The notes under the pieces: model-generated | What the model was told of the DNA's origin: nothing | Database searches by the model: none | The model's input: the letters and a program-made list of their open reading frames with translations, nothing else | Program-made: the position numbers and the translations under genes | From: Cyclostephanos tholiformis | Lineage: Eukaryota; Bacillariophyta; Thalassiosirophyceae; Thalassiosirales; Thalassiosiraceae | DNA length: 11,835 nt | Assembly: GCA_036939975.1 (NCBI GenBank) | Contig: JALLPB010003774.1 | Coordinates: 1 to 11,835, forward strand | Direction of reading: 5' to 3' | Shown here: positions 1-8,320 of the stretch, in pieces | Layout of the letters: the number at the start of each line of letters is the position of its first letter | Numbering within the stretch: the first letter of the stretch is position 1

Positions 1-2
1 AG

Positions 3-1583
3 AACCTCGTCACCTTCCCAGGCATGTCAGCCGACAATGTCAACAAGTTCTTTCCTGAGTCCGACAAAACGCAGAAGGGCCACATGAAACAGTCACGACA
101 AGTTGTTAGATTGATGAAGGTAATTGATGAGGACGCAATGCTTAAGGCAAAGACTCGCCCAAAGCCAATGCCAGGAATAAAAATCAAGGACGTCTACTTA
201 TGGGTGTTTGACACGACCAAAAAAGCAATGTACACCAATCAGTCTGGTCATTTCCCAACTACTTCCGCCGGCGGACACAAATACACAATGGTGGCAGTGG
301 AATTAGATGGGAACTACATTGATGCTGAACCAATAAAATCAAGAACAGCCAGGGAACTTACCAAAGCCTACAAACAAATCTACACAAGGTGGAAGTCCAC
401 AGGAGTCATCTGCCCTAATTGGCACGTTCTCAACAACAAAGCACCTGCGGAATTTTTAGAAGCAATTTGAATGAATGATTGTCATGTTGAGAAAACATCG
501 GCGGACATGCACAGGAGAAACATTGCAGAGCGGGCAATCCAAACTTACAAAGGCAATTTCATTTCAGTTCTGGCTGGCATATCTGATGACTTCCCAATCC
601 ATCAGTGGCACAAGTTGGTACCACAAATTGTACTTACCTTGAATCTCCTCCAACAATTGCACGTGGCACCCAATGTCTCAGCATACATGTACCACCACGG
701 CAACTTTGACTACAACCGCATGCCACTTGCTCCCATGGGCTGTGCTGTACAATTCCACATCAAACCAAACAGACATAAATCATGTGGTGAGCATTCAAGC
801 AATGGATGGTACCTAACAATGTCCCCAGATCACTACCAATGCCACAACATATTTGTCAAGGCCACACAAACAAAACAAATCTCCAACACAGTCTATTTTA
901 AACACAAGCACATCATGCAGCCAACATTAACGACTGAGGATCTAGTAATCTAAGCAATCCAGGATCTCTCAAATACAATCAAAGGCGGCAGCAAGCTTGG
1001 CAGTAATACACAAATGGACGCGATCAAAGGACTCACCGATGCACTTTGCCCTGGAAATCAAATGCCACTCCATGCCCATTCTCCAAAGGTGCACGTTGAG
1101 GCATCTCCAAGGGTGCAGGTTGCAGCACCTCCAAGGGTGCAGCTCGATGCACCTCCATGGGTGCAGTTTGACATCAGCAGCAATGAAGAAATACCCCCTG
1201 ATGCAAGTCCGGCACCACCCCAATTGATTGTTACATCCTCAAAACCCATTCTCAAGCAACCAACAATCATTCCATCTGAATTGATAGCTGATAGAGTCAA
1301 ACGGAGGGATGGAATACCACCGTCATCCATTGCTGAACGTGTGGCCCAACAACGTCAAGAATTTGCTAAGCCAGACCTAAATTTAGACACTGGCAAACTA
1401 CTTGAATATTGTCAGTTGTTGCGTGACCCCAAACACAAAGAAATTTGGACTAAAGCAGGAGCAAATGAATTTGGCAGATTAGCACAAGGTGTGGGCAGAC
1501 GTATTGGTGGCACGAACACCATATTTTTTATCCACAAAAAGGAAATTCCGCAAGACAGACTCAAAGACGTCACTTACATTAGT
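3..1583 (+). pseudogene. Copia pol fragment: integrase and integrase-RT linker (frame 3)
   Basis: Integrase would insert the retroelement cDNA. The segment opens upstream of the window, shows a stretch typical of the region before the integrase core (GHMKQSRQVV, from about base 81), then the core. Where the family has its first two catalytic Asp, this copy has Asn: TNQSG at 237-239 and HVLNNK at 432-434. The following Glu of the second motif is Lys (438-440). The last catalytic Glu survives in HRRNIAERAI. A TGA at 468-470 interrupts the core, probably a former CGA Arg codon. After a second stop (TAA, 951-953) the same frame runs through a Pro/Val-rich linker with 8-residue repeats to the start of RT, where it is lost near 1583. 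Downstream pieces of the same pol follow directly. Broken and catalytically dead as read. Confidence 0.85.
1081..1169 (+). repeat. 24-bp tandem repeat, four copies, in the pol linker
   Basis: Copies start at 1081, 1105, 1129 and 1153 with the core ctccaagggtgcag; each encodes an eight-residue unit of the type xAPPRVQx. The last three copies are the most alike. Such PPRV-like repeats occupy the flexible segment between integrase and RT in related elements. Confidence 0.85.
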
Positions 1584-2173
1584 TTGTTGTGTCCGTTCGC
1601 ACGGAAAAAGATGAACCCCACTGCATCAGAGCCACTCTTGGCGGCAACCTCATCCACTATCCCAACAATGTGGGTACCCCAACTGCCGATCTACTGCTGA
1701 TTAAAATCTTTTTGAACAGTGTCATTTCGACCGATGGAGCCAGATTTGCCATGGCCAACCTATCCAACTTTTACCTCATGACACCCCTCAAGCGACCCAA
1801 ATACGGCAGAGTAAAAATAACAGACATTCCCGACGAAATCATAAATGAGTACAAACTGAATGAGAAAGCAATAGATGGCTGTGTGTACTTCAAAGTCGTA
1901 CGAGGCATGTATGGCTTACCTCAATCGGGCTCGAACAGCCATGATGAACTCAAAGAACGTCTCAACAAGGACGGGTACTACAAAAGCCCCCTTGTCCCGG
2001 CCCTTTGGAAGCACAAGACACGTCCAACGCAATTTGTTTCTTTCGTCGACAACTTCGGCATTAAATACTTCATGAAAACCGACCTGAACCATCTGTCCAA
2101 CTCTCTCAAGAAATATTACGACGTCAAAGTTGACCCCGACGGAAAAGAATAAGTAAAAATTGAGCTTGATTGG
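1583..2173 (+). pseudogene. Copia reverse transcriptase fragment (frame 2)
   Basis: RT would copy the element RNA into DNA. The frame joins the upstream linker after an apparent one-base loss in the TTTGTTGTG stretch near 1583-1590, so the GTG at 1589 is not a real start. Recognisable blocks are GGNLIHYPNN, GTPTADLLLIKIFLNS, the motif A region MANLSNFYLMTPLKR, the VVRGMYGLPQSG block and the active-site box FVSFVDNFGIKY. Motif A has Asn at 1757-1759 and the VDD box reads VDN (Asn at 2051-2053), so two metal-binding aspartates expected from the family are missing. The first stop in this frame is TAA at 2150-2152, followed by residues that still match the pol (VKIELDW) until a one-base loss at about 2174 moves the path to frame 1. 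Confidence 0.85.
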
Positions 2174-2968
2174 ATTACACAAACAAGAAGGTGCACCTCT
2201 CAATGTAACCTTACCTCGACAAAGCGCTCCGACAATTTGACAATGTTATTCCCACAAAACGCCAACAATCACCATACCCGCACGTGCAACCAAAATATAG
2301 AGCCAAGCAACAATTTGCAGAATACGATGAATCTGAACCTCTCGGCAATGAAGAGAAGAAACAAATTCAAAAAATCACTGGAAAATTTGTATGACATGGA
2401 CGCGGGGTTGATGGCACAATCCTCACCCCCCTCAGTGCAATTGCGGCAAAACAATTGAAACCGACCATCAACACCACGCAATGAGGCCAACAAATTATGG
2501 ACTATCTTGCCACGCAGGAATCTGCAGTTCTCACATATCGTAAAAGCGACTTGGTCCTTGCAGTCCATAGCAATGCCAGCTACCTCAATGAAGAAGAAGC
2601 CCGCAGTTGAGCCGGCTTCCATCATTTCTTATCTGAAGATGTACCTCTCCCCCCCAACAACGGCGCAATTCACAACATTGCTGAAATTATTAAGGGCGTA
2701 ATGTCATCTGCAGCCAAAGCTGAACTGGGTGCCTTGTACATTAGTGCCCAAAAGGCAGTTGAAGAACGCATAATTTTGGAAGAAATGGAACACAATCAAC
2801 CAGCCACCCCCGTTCAAGTCAACAATTCCACCACCAAAAGCATCATCAACAAACGAGTGCAACCAAAACGTACCAAAGCCATGGATATGCGTTTTCATTG
2901 GCTGTGAGATTGCAGCATGCAAAAACAATTCCAATTTTATTGGCACTCCGGTCCCACGAACTATGCTG
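2174..2968 (+). pseudogene. Copia RT connection and RNase H fragment (frame 1)
   Basis: RNase H would remove the RNA strand during reverse transcription. In frame 1 the blocks KALRQFDNVIP, QQFAEYDESEPLG, KKQIQKITGKF and VDGTILTPLSAIAAKQ lead into the RNase H domain. Its first Asp is Asn (VHSNASYL, codon 2572-2574) and a later one is also Asn (QVNNSTT, codon 2821-2823), while the Glu in AAKAELGALY is kept. Stops in this frame are TAA 2206, TGA 2392, TGA 2482, TGA 2608 and TGA 2905. Those at 2608 and 2905 stand where the family has Arg, as expected from CGA to TGA. The short Met-initiated stretches at 2237, 2507 and 2701 are pieces or shadows of this segment and not separate genes. The path shifts frame near 2968. 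Confidence 0.83.
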
Positions 2969-3137
2969 ACGCATCATCCGGCTGCACATCATCGCAACAT
3001 GAGACCAGTATTCCTCACACCTTTCAGTCAACTCCTTGAGCTTTGCAAAAAGGTAAATATTCTGACACCAAAAAGTCAGCACAAAAATTTGTATGGTATC
3101 CTACGTCAATAGTCTCTCTACTGCAAGGGTGTGTTAG
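2969..3137 (+). pseudogene. Copia pol C-terminal tail
   Basis: After the frame change near 2968 the frame-2 reading gives THHPAAHHRNMRPVFL, the conserved tail that follows RNase H in this Copia lineage. It stays open to TAG at 3110-3112. A different frame gives a short STARVC-stop reading (TAG 3135-3137) that resembles the usual pol end, which would need one more frameshift; this last step is a guess. Confidence 0.6.
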
Positions 3138-3165
3138 ACATATACTGCATACGGTCACGTAGCCA

Positions 3166-3185
3166 GTAGAGAGAGCAGCAAGGAG
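3166..3185 (+). other. Probable polypurine tract
   Basis: A purine-rich run (agtagagagagcagcaaggag type) lies just after the pol end and immediately before TGGGAATTTT, which is where plus-strand priming and the 3' LTR boundary are expected in LTR elements. It is interrupted by two cytosines, consistent with decay. Confidence 0.5.
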
Positions 3186-3560
3186 TGGGAATTTTAAATT
3201 CTCAGTTTCAAGTTTTGAGTTTTCGTGGTTTTCAAAAGTGAAGAGTTGCAGAAATAGCTCATATGCATACTGATCCTTTTGCCGCTGTTTAGCAGGCAAA
3301 CAATGACAAAAATGGGCAACAAATGACAACGAATGTGAGCGGCAAATGACAACTAAAGGGGTGGTGGATGAATGAGAGGAGGGGAGGCCATTGTATGAAT
3401 AATTAATATTAAAGCTCTAGGTTTCATTAAACTCTCAATAATCCTAGCTTTCCACTTAGATAGATAGGTCCATGTGGCCCATGCCCCCCCCCTTTTTTGT
3501 ACCTGTTGCATTGTTGGAGAGTGAGCGTTTTGTTGCAATTCAAGATTTTACGTGAATTCA
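3186..3560 (+). repeat. Probable 3' LTR of the Copia element (end uncertain)
   Basis: Non-coding sequence starts with TGGGAATTTT directly after the purine tract and holds an AT-rich stretch at about 3397-3412 that could be part of a promoter or poly(A) signal. The 5' LTR is outside the window, so the far end cannot be fixed by comparison. I place it near the paired AATTCAAG motifs at 3537 and 3555, with low certainty. Other visible details are three close copies of an (C)AAATGACAA-like motif at 3300-3352, a small GTTT-CATT-AAAC hairpin at 3421-3432, and a C9T6 run at about 3484. Confidence 0.45.
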
Positions 3561-3732
3561 AGCGCAATTTAAGGTAGCCTCAAGGGAATAGTCTAAGATT
3601 GTCTTAATTTCTTGAAACATTGCGCCAAATATTTCTTCTTTCCTTATGTAATATTGCTAAAAAAGAAGAGTTTTCTGGTGCAATTCAAATTAATTTTGCG
3701 CTCAATATTGAGTCATCTCGGCTGCCATGTAC
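3561..3732. other. Non-coding spacer, nothing recognised
   Basis: AT-rich sequence without a credible reading frame or RNA gene. It lies between the presumed LTR end and the direct repeat that precedes the DNA transposon. Confidence 0.5.
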
Positions 3733-4068
3733 CCTTACACAGCTATTATACAGGCTAATCTGACCCAGATTTGAGTAATTTGGGGACAGTGTTAGTGAAA
3801 AATGATGACATGGTAACATGGTTGAGGCTGTGGAACATCCCTGACTGCTTCCCACATCCACATTGGATACATAGAAAGTGTTTGAGCACTTTCATATGCT
3901 GTTGATAGGCATATGGGTGCAACCTTACACAGCTATTATACTGGCTAATTTAATTTGACCCAGATTTTGGTAATTTGGGGGTGTGGCTACAAAAGAGTGG
4001 TGGTTTGGTTACATGGCCGAAGCTGTAGACCATCCATAACTGTATCCCACATCAATATTAGATACATC
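3733..4068 (+). repeat. Diverged direct repeat, two copies of about 145 bp
   Basis: Copy 1 (about 3733-3872) and copy 2 (about 3923-4068) both begin CCTTACACAGCTATTATA, continue with GGCTAAT, GACCCAGATTT, TAATTTGGGG, a middle of weaker similarity, then ACATGG, a GAxGCTGT block, ACCATCC or ACATCC, TCCCACATC and end in ATACAT. Copy 2 carries a six-base insertion (TTAATT type). The repeat distance is 190 bp. No protein-coding potential is evident, and short frames across it are not convincing. It could be a fragment of an older non-autonomous element or of a satellite. Confidence 0.8.
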
Positions 4069-4143
4069 AACCACTTCAGCTGTGCCAATCCCCCCAATTT
4101 ATCAACCACAGCCCTAATTGACATCATGGCATCCATTTCATTG

Positions 4144-4220
4144 AGGGAAAATAGGTCAAATACAGTCATTTCTAGAATTTAGCTGTCGTCTGCATCATTT
4201 TGGGAAACACATGTTCATTT
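4144..4220 (+). repeat. Left terminal inverted repeat of the MULE
   Basis: Matches the reverse complement of 8244-8320 over 77 bases with two differences: A against G at position 19, and C against T at position 47 of the repeat. It begins AGGGAAAATAGGTCAAAT. Outside 4144 similarity stops abruptly; inside 4220 it becomes patchy but does not vanish. Confidence 0.95.
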
Positions 4221-4277
4221 GTCACGTTTTGAGTTGGAGCTGTTCCTTTGACTCACTTTCTCTATTTTTGTTGGTCG

Positions 4278-4349
4278 TATACCGTCATACATGTATCTAT
4301 TAGGTTCCTGTAGCTCACGAGCATTTTTTGTCCTGTTCGTTTGTCTCAC
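4278..4349 (-). repeat. Left subterminal block of the MULE
   Basis: Read on the minus strand it contains GTGAGACAAACGAACAGG (4332-4349), then CGTGAGCTACAGGAAC (about 4304-4319), then TGACGGTATA (4278-4287). The same three elements occur in this order at the right end on the plus strand (8114-8131, about 8145-8159, 8210-8219). These are candidate transposase binding sites; that role is inferred from their symmetry only. Confidence 0.75.
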
Positions 4350-4594
4350 TAGTTGTTGAATGTAAGTTCTTGTATCACACATTTCGTTTCTGACCATTCC
4401 TGTATCACACTCTGTCCAATTCTTTCTTGCCGTTGTTTTGGCGATTTTAGCCCCTTGCCGCCTGGTGTGTTGTTGCCTTCCCAAGCCACGCTCACGGTTG
4501 GCAACCCTTCCCCTCTCACACTTATTTCATTTCCCTTTCATTTTTCATTCAGAGCATATTCCCCTGCCTCGCCTCCTCCATTGAGCATTGTGAG

Positions 4595-7500
4595 ATGCCA
4601 TTACACAAGAAGCCAGCCCGTAGAGGTGGTGTTCAGAAGGGCGCGGAAGGGAGTTCAGCTTCACCTACTGGTCCAAGGCGGTCTCTCCGAAGAGAAACAA
4701 GAGAGCCACCTTCCCCTTCTGATAGCGGAGCTTCACCTTCCTTGAATACTAGAAGTACCAGTCGCGCTAAATCGTCTGTGTCGTCCCACACAAGCAGCAC
4801 AGCGAAACGATCCTCTGTTCGCACACCAGCGTTGACAGCAGTTCCGGAACTTTCTTCGTTGAAGGCACGAAGGGGCAAGGCTATTCGAGGCAGTGTAAAG
4901 GGGAATTCCGACACACCAGCCGATATAGCTTACCCAAGGGGTAGGGCACGCCAACTTCCGCAGAGATTGGAGGAACTAGACGAGGAAAAAGAACCACCTA
5001 GCCCTGGTGTTGCGGCGGCTGCTGGCACATTATTGTACGCCAAGTCGTACGGTGGCAACGAAGAGGAGGAGATCAACGTTTCTTCGGAAGAGTCTAAAAG
5101 TGACAAGTCAGACGAGTCGGAATATATACTCCCCGAAGGACTTGCGTATAGTGATGACGACGATGTTGTTCTGTTAGAAATTGATTCGGATGACGAGGCC
5201 ATGAAAGGATTCCCACGCGACACCTCGAAAAATAAAACATACAACAGAGATGGTCCGCAGCCTCCGAATCTTGAGCGCTATCCCGAAGATGATCGGCAGG
5301 AAGTGCTTGATGCGTATAAGAAGAAGAGGAAGGCGTTTAACGATCAGATGCGGAAAAAACGGGCAAAGCTAGCGCGTGAAGGAGTTGAGGGTGGTGGTGT
5401 TAACCCTTCTGACTTCAAAGGGTGGAATGTTGAGCGGCTTCGAACCATGGACGAAGTTGAGACACACCCGCTAAAGGTCGGTCATACCTTCTCGTCACGA
5501 GATATTTTGTACCTGCGTGTTGCGGAGGAGGCAAATCACCGCGGTATTGTCATTAGGGTGAACAGAAGCGATGATCAACAATTTGTGGCAAGCGGAATTG
5601 AATTTTATGTTAGAGCCACTTTTGCTGATAAGTGTGGGTGGGTAGTGACTGCTGCCGTGTGTCGTGAGGGTGGCGACATCCTCAAGATCCCACCGCAATA
5701 TCGTGTGAGTGAAGTGGAAGCCAAAAATCGTCGAGCAGTCACAACACCTCTGAAGTCAAGAATGATTGTTCCAATCATTCTAAATGCTGTTGGCGCAAAC
5801 CCAGGAATTCCTTATCCCTATCTTAGGGAACTATTATCCTCTTATGCAAAACCCTACGCCTTGACTGACAGCATTTTGCAGGAAGCACGTGACCTGGCGA
5901 AGAAACAACTGTTCGGAATTGCTGAGGAGAATGTCCAGTACACTAAGGGAGTTGAGAAGGAATTGAGGGAACTGGGACATCATGTAACCGTTCTCTATGC
6001 GAACCGGAAGGAGATTATTCAGTCTGTGTGTGCTGTTGTTCTCCGTGAAGAGGTAGATAGACTTAAGAAGCTAAAGCAGACAATGGGGCACGGTGAGCAG
6101 GTCACATTCATACAGAGGTGGAAGAAGGATAATGAGCTGTTCTTGACACAACAGTTTGGAATGTCGGATGCGTCCAATCAGAAAACCTTTGTCAAGGGTG
6201 TACTCTTTGCTCCCTCAACAAGTACTCACATTGCACCGAAGCTTCAAGATGTTCTTCAGGCTGACGGTGCTCACTCCCAATTTGGTAAATACACTCTTTA
6301 TCAGGCCTACGGAACAAATGCTAATGGAAATATGTCTCCTTTTGCATTTGGATTACTATTCGGTAATGAAGACAAGGACAACTGGAGTATATTCTGGAAC
6401 TTTGTGAAAGAACTGCATCCTTGCCTTGATGATATGTGTAAGACTTTCCTGACTGATCAAGACAAGGGGTGTATCCGTGCTCTGGAGAGTACCTTTCAGC
6501 TTGCTGGTCAGTTCATGTGTTCGTTCCATCGTAGGCAGAATATTCTGAAGAATTGCGGCGGCGGAAAGGGCAGAATACCTTATTCGGCGTTGTGGGTGTA
6601 TAATATGCTAATCTCCTGTCACAATATGGATGCATTAGAAGCTATGAAGGTAAAATTCTATGATCATATGCACCCCACAGATGCGTACTACTTGCAGAAA
6701 TTAGGAGATGATGTCCAATACCCAGCAGCACGATGCGCAGTAAATGACAAAATCTGCATGTATGGCAAGTCGGCGTCATCGGGAGTAGAATCGATGAATA
6801 ATGCTAATCAAATCGCACGACAGAAAACAGCTGTGGATGTGTTGAATGCTGTTATCTTGCTGCTCAAGCTGGAAGCGGAACGCTTTGACTTCTACCAACG
6901 TCAGGCATGGGAACGAGAAGACATTCTTACGGACAAGGGGATGCGTCTAATGGAAGAGTGCTTTGATGGTGTGAAGCCCGCTGAGTATCAGATGAACACA
7001 GTAATAGTAGAGGGAGGGCACCAAGTAACAGTGAACAAGGCTGTTGTCAATGCAAAGAGGTACACGGTATTTATACCTTTAGACGGGCGACATGGTTCTC
7101 GATTCGGAAAATGTACCTGTGGATTACCGGCAACGGATGGCGTTCCCTGTGCCCACATGGTTGCAGTTGCGAAATCAAGTTCCATCGAAGGCCTGTCGCG
7201 GATACAGATCATGCCGTACTGGTGGACAACCGCTCACTGGCGTGAGCAGTACCTGATGGACGCCACTTGTAACGCTAACATCTCAATGGAGAGTGTCAAA
7301 GGTAAACATCGACCCGATCAACATTTGGCTTATTGCCCATCGTGGACTGCCGGGAGGAAAAAGGGACGACCGAAATCAAACACACGAGAAAAAGGGATTG
7401 CAGATCATATCCAAGACTCTGGGAAGAAGCGCAAGAGAGCAGTTCGGATGTTCTGCAGAATTTGTCATAAGTACAACCACAACACAGATGACTGCTTCAA

Positions 7501-7603
7501 GAATCCGTCGAAAAAGGCAACCGAAACAGTGGATTTGGATTTAGGACGCGGCGAAGAGAAGGAGGAGGAGAATGACATTACTGGTCAAGAAGGGAGGGTG
7601 TAG
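4595..7603 (+). CDS. MULE transposase with SWIM zinc finger and CCHC knuckle
   Basis: Product of 1002 residues that would cut and join the element ends. Residues 1-240 are low complexity: Ser/Arg/Pro-rich, then acidic (about 155-205). A strongly basic stretch at 242-261 (KKKRK...) may be a nuclear localisation signal. The DDE core has Asp557 (QADGAH), Asp621 (LTDQDKG), the MULE C-x2-H pair Cys642/His645 (CSFHRRQN) and Glu732 (GVESMNNANQ). A SWIM finger follows with Cys840, Cys842, Cys852 and His854. Near the C-terminus is a CCHC zinc knuckle (Cys954, Cys957, His962, Cys967) after basic AT-hook-like GRKKGRPK. ATG 4595 is the first ATG in the open frame and follows a pyrimidine-rich leader inside the left end; no intron is needed. 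With intact key residues and near-identical ends, the copy looks able to move, though activity is an inference. Confidence 0.93.
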   Translation: MPLHKKPARRGGVQKGAEGSSASPTGPRRSLRRETREPPSPSDSGASPSLNTRSTSRAKSSVSSHTSSTAKRSSVRTPALTAVPELSSLKARRGKAIRGSVKGNSDTPADIAYPRGRARQLPQRLEELDEEKEPPSPGVAAAAGTLLYAKSYGGNEEEEINVSSEESKSDKSDESEYILPEGLAYSDDDDVVLLEIDSDDEAMKGFPRDTSKNKTYNRDGPQPPNLERYPEDDRQEVLDAYKKKRKAFNDQMRKKRAKLAREGVEGGGVNPSDFKGWNVERLRTMDEVETHPLKVGHTFSSRDILYLRVAEEANHRGIVIRVNRSDDQQFVASGIEFYVRATFADKCGWVVTAAVCREGGDILKIPPQYRVSEVEAKNRRAVTTPLKSRMIVPIILNAVGANPGIPYPYLRELLSSYAKPYALTDSILQEARDLAKKQLFGIAEENVQYTKGVEKELRELGHHVTVLYANRKEIIQSVCAVVLREEVDRLKKLKQTMGHGEQVTFIQRWKKDNELFLTQQFGMSDASNQKTFVKGVLFAPSTSTHIAPKLQDVLQADGAHSQFGKYTLYQAYGTNANGNMSPFAFGLLFGNEDKDNWSIFWNFVKELHPCLDDMCKTFLTDQDKGCIRALESTFQLAGQFMCSFHRRQNILKNCGGGKGRIPYSALWVYNMLISCHNMDALEAMKVKFYDHMHPTDAYYLQKLGDDVQYPAARCAVNDKICMYGKSASSGVESMNNANQIARQKTAVDVLNAVILLLKLEAERFDFYQRQAWEREDILTDKGMRLMEECFDGVKPAEYQMNTVIVEGGHQVTVNKAVVNAKRYTVFIPLDGRHGSRFGKCTCGLPATDGVPCAHMVAVAKSSSIEGLSRIQIMPYWWTTAHWREQYLMDATCNANISMESVKGKHRPDQHLAYCPSWTAGRKKGRPKSNTREKGIADHIQDSGKKRKRAVRMFCRICHKYNHNTDDCFKNPSKKATETVDLDLGRGEEKEEENDITGQEGRV

Positions 7604-8243
7604 TTAGGGTTTGTGTGTAGGGGGGATATGGGATGCGTGTGTGTGACGAGAGAATAGGGAAACAGTGTATGTGTGATAACTAACTAGGAATGATCATGCA
7701 CGTGATACATACGAACATATAATTTACTTCATATGTGACATATGAATGCCTGATGCATACCGAGTGAGACAGACGAATGGCAACTTTTTTGGGCGAGGTA
7801 GAAAAAAAGCACACTTCTGGTCGATGTGGCATATGAATACCTAATGCATACCGAGTGTGACAGACGAATGGCAAATTGTTTTGGGCGACGTAGAAGAAAA
7901 GGATACTTCTTGTATGTGAGATAAACGAACATCCTATTTTCTAGTGGTGACGCACAGGAACAGCTGGTATAATCACCTAGTAACCCATGCTAGAATGCAA
8001 ATGAACTCGTCATTACTACTGGTGCAACATAGGAATGGATAAAGCATAGCAAGTGAGACATACGAAAGGCGGATTTGTTAGGGCGACGTAAAAGAAAAAC
8101 GTTTTTGTTGTAGGCGAGACAAACGAACATGCCATTTTCTAGAGGTGACGCACAGGAATAAAATTTAGCGATCGGTGACTGTATCTGAGAAAATACCTAA
8201 ATGAAAAAGTGACGGTATAGATCAAAAGTGGTCGCCTGGCGGC
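7604..8243 (+). repeat. Right subterminal repeat region of the MULE
   Basis: Non-coding sequence after the transposase stop. A unit of about 115 bp occurs at 7846-7960 and 8044-8158 (198 bp apart), and its first half also at about 7755-7815 (91 bp before the second). The core motif GTGAGACAxACGAA recurs at 7702, 7764, 7855, 7916, 8053 and 8114. GGTGACGCACAGGAA occurs at 7946 and 8144, and GGGCGACGTA-like at 7791, 7883 and 8091. Two apparent minus-strand frames of 64 and 67 codons across these repeats are repeat artefacts. Part of the region probably serves as transposase 3' UTR. Confidence 0.85.
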
Positions 8244-8320
8244 AAATGAACATGTGTTTCCCAAAATGATGCAAACGACAGCTAAATTCTAGAAATGACT
8301 GCATTTGACCTATTTTCCCT
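8244..8320 (-). repeat. Right terminal inverted repeat of the MULE
   Basis: Reverse-complement partner of 4144-4220, 75 of 77 bases identical. It ends ACCTATTTTCCCT, followed by unrelated AATAATAATGAG. Confidence 0.95.

Larger units (their letters stand above)
1..3560 (+). mobile_element. Decayed Copia (Ty1/copia-type, CoDi-like) LTR retrotransposon, 3' part
   Basis: Translated pieces follow the Copia order integrase, linker, reverse transcriptase, RNase H, then a purine-rich tract and a probable LTR. The gag region, protease and 5' LTR lie outside the window, because the reading frame is already open at base 3. The coding path changes frame at about 1583 (frame 3 to 2), 2174 (frame 2 to 1) and 2968 (frame 1 to 2), each best explained by loss of one base, with a possible further change near the C-terminus. 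In-path stops occur at 468, 951, 2150, 2206, 2392, 2482, 2608 and 2905. CpG is sparse: I count 21 in bases 1-960, against 40 in 600 bases of the transposase gene at 4621-5220. The copy cannot be autonomous. The 3' boundary is approximate. Confidence 0.88.
4144..8320 (+). mobile_element. Mutator-like (MULE) DNA transposon, apparently complete
   Basis: About 4.18 kb bounded by terminal inverted repeats of 77 bp with two mismatches. It encloses one uninterrupted transposase gene on the plus strand and has subterminal blocks repeated in inverted orientation at both ends. Ends of the form GGGAAAATAGG are typical of MULEs. The CpG content of its gene is much higher than in the Copia remnant next door, consistent with a younger insertion. 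I could not find the 8-11 bp target site duplication expected of the family at either plausible boundary (A4144 or G4145 on the left, C8319 or T8320 on the right). Either the flanks have diverged or the copy has been rearranged. Confidence 0.9.

Noticed and set aside
969..1330. Short frames on both strands over the 24-bp repeat, up to 90 codons
   Set aside because: They are shadows of the tandem repeat in the pol linker, with composition dictated by the repeat.
3537..3562. Paired AATTCAAG motifs as a target duplication
   Set aside because: Eight bases is longer than the usual 5 bp for Copia, both lie on the same side of the element, and the 5' flank is not in the window.
4353..4745. Plus-strand frame of 130 codons overlapping the transposase start
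   Set aside because: Different frame from the transposase, Ser/Pro/Cys composition from a pyrimidine-rich leader, and no recognisable domain.
7680..7932. Minus-strand frames of 64 and 67 codons with similar sequences
   Set aside because: They arise from the subterminal repeats of the MULE and resemble each other only because the DNA is repeated.
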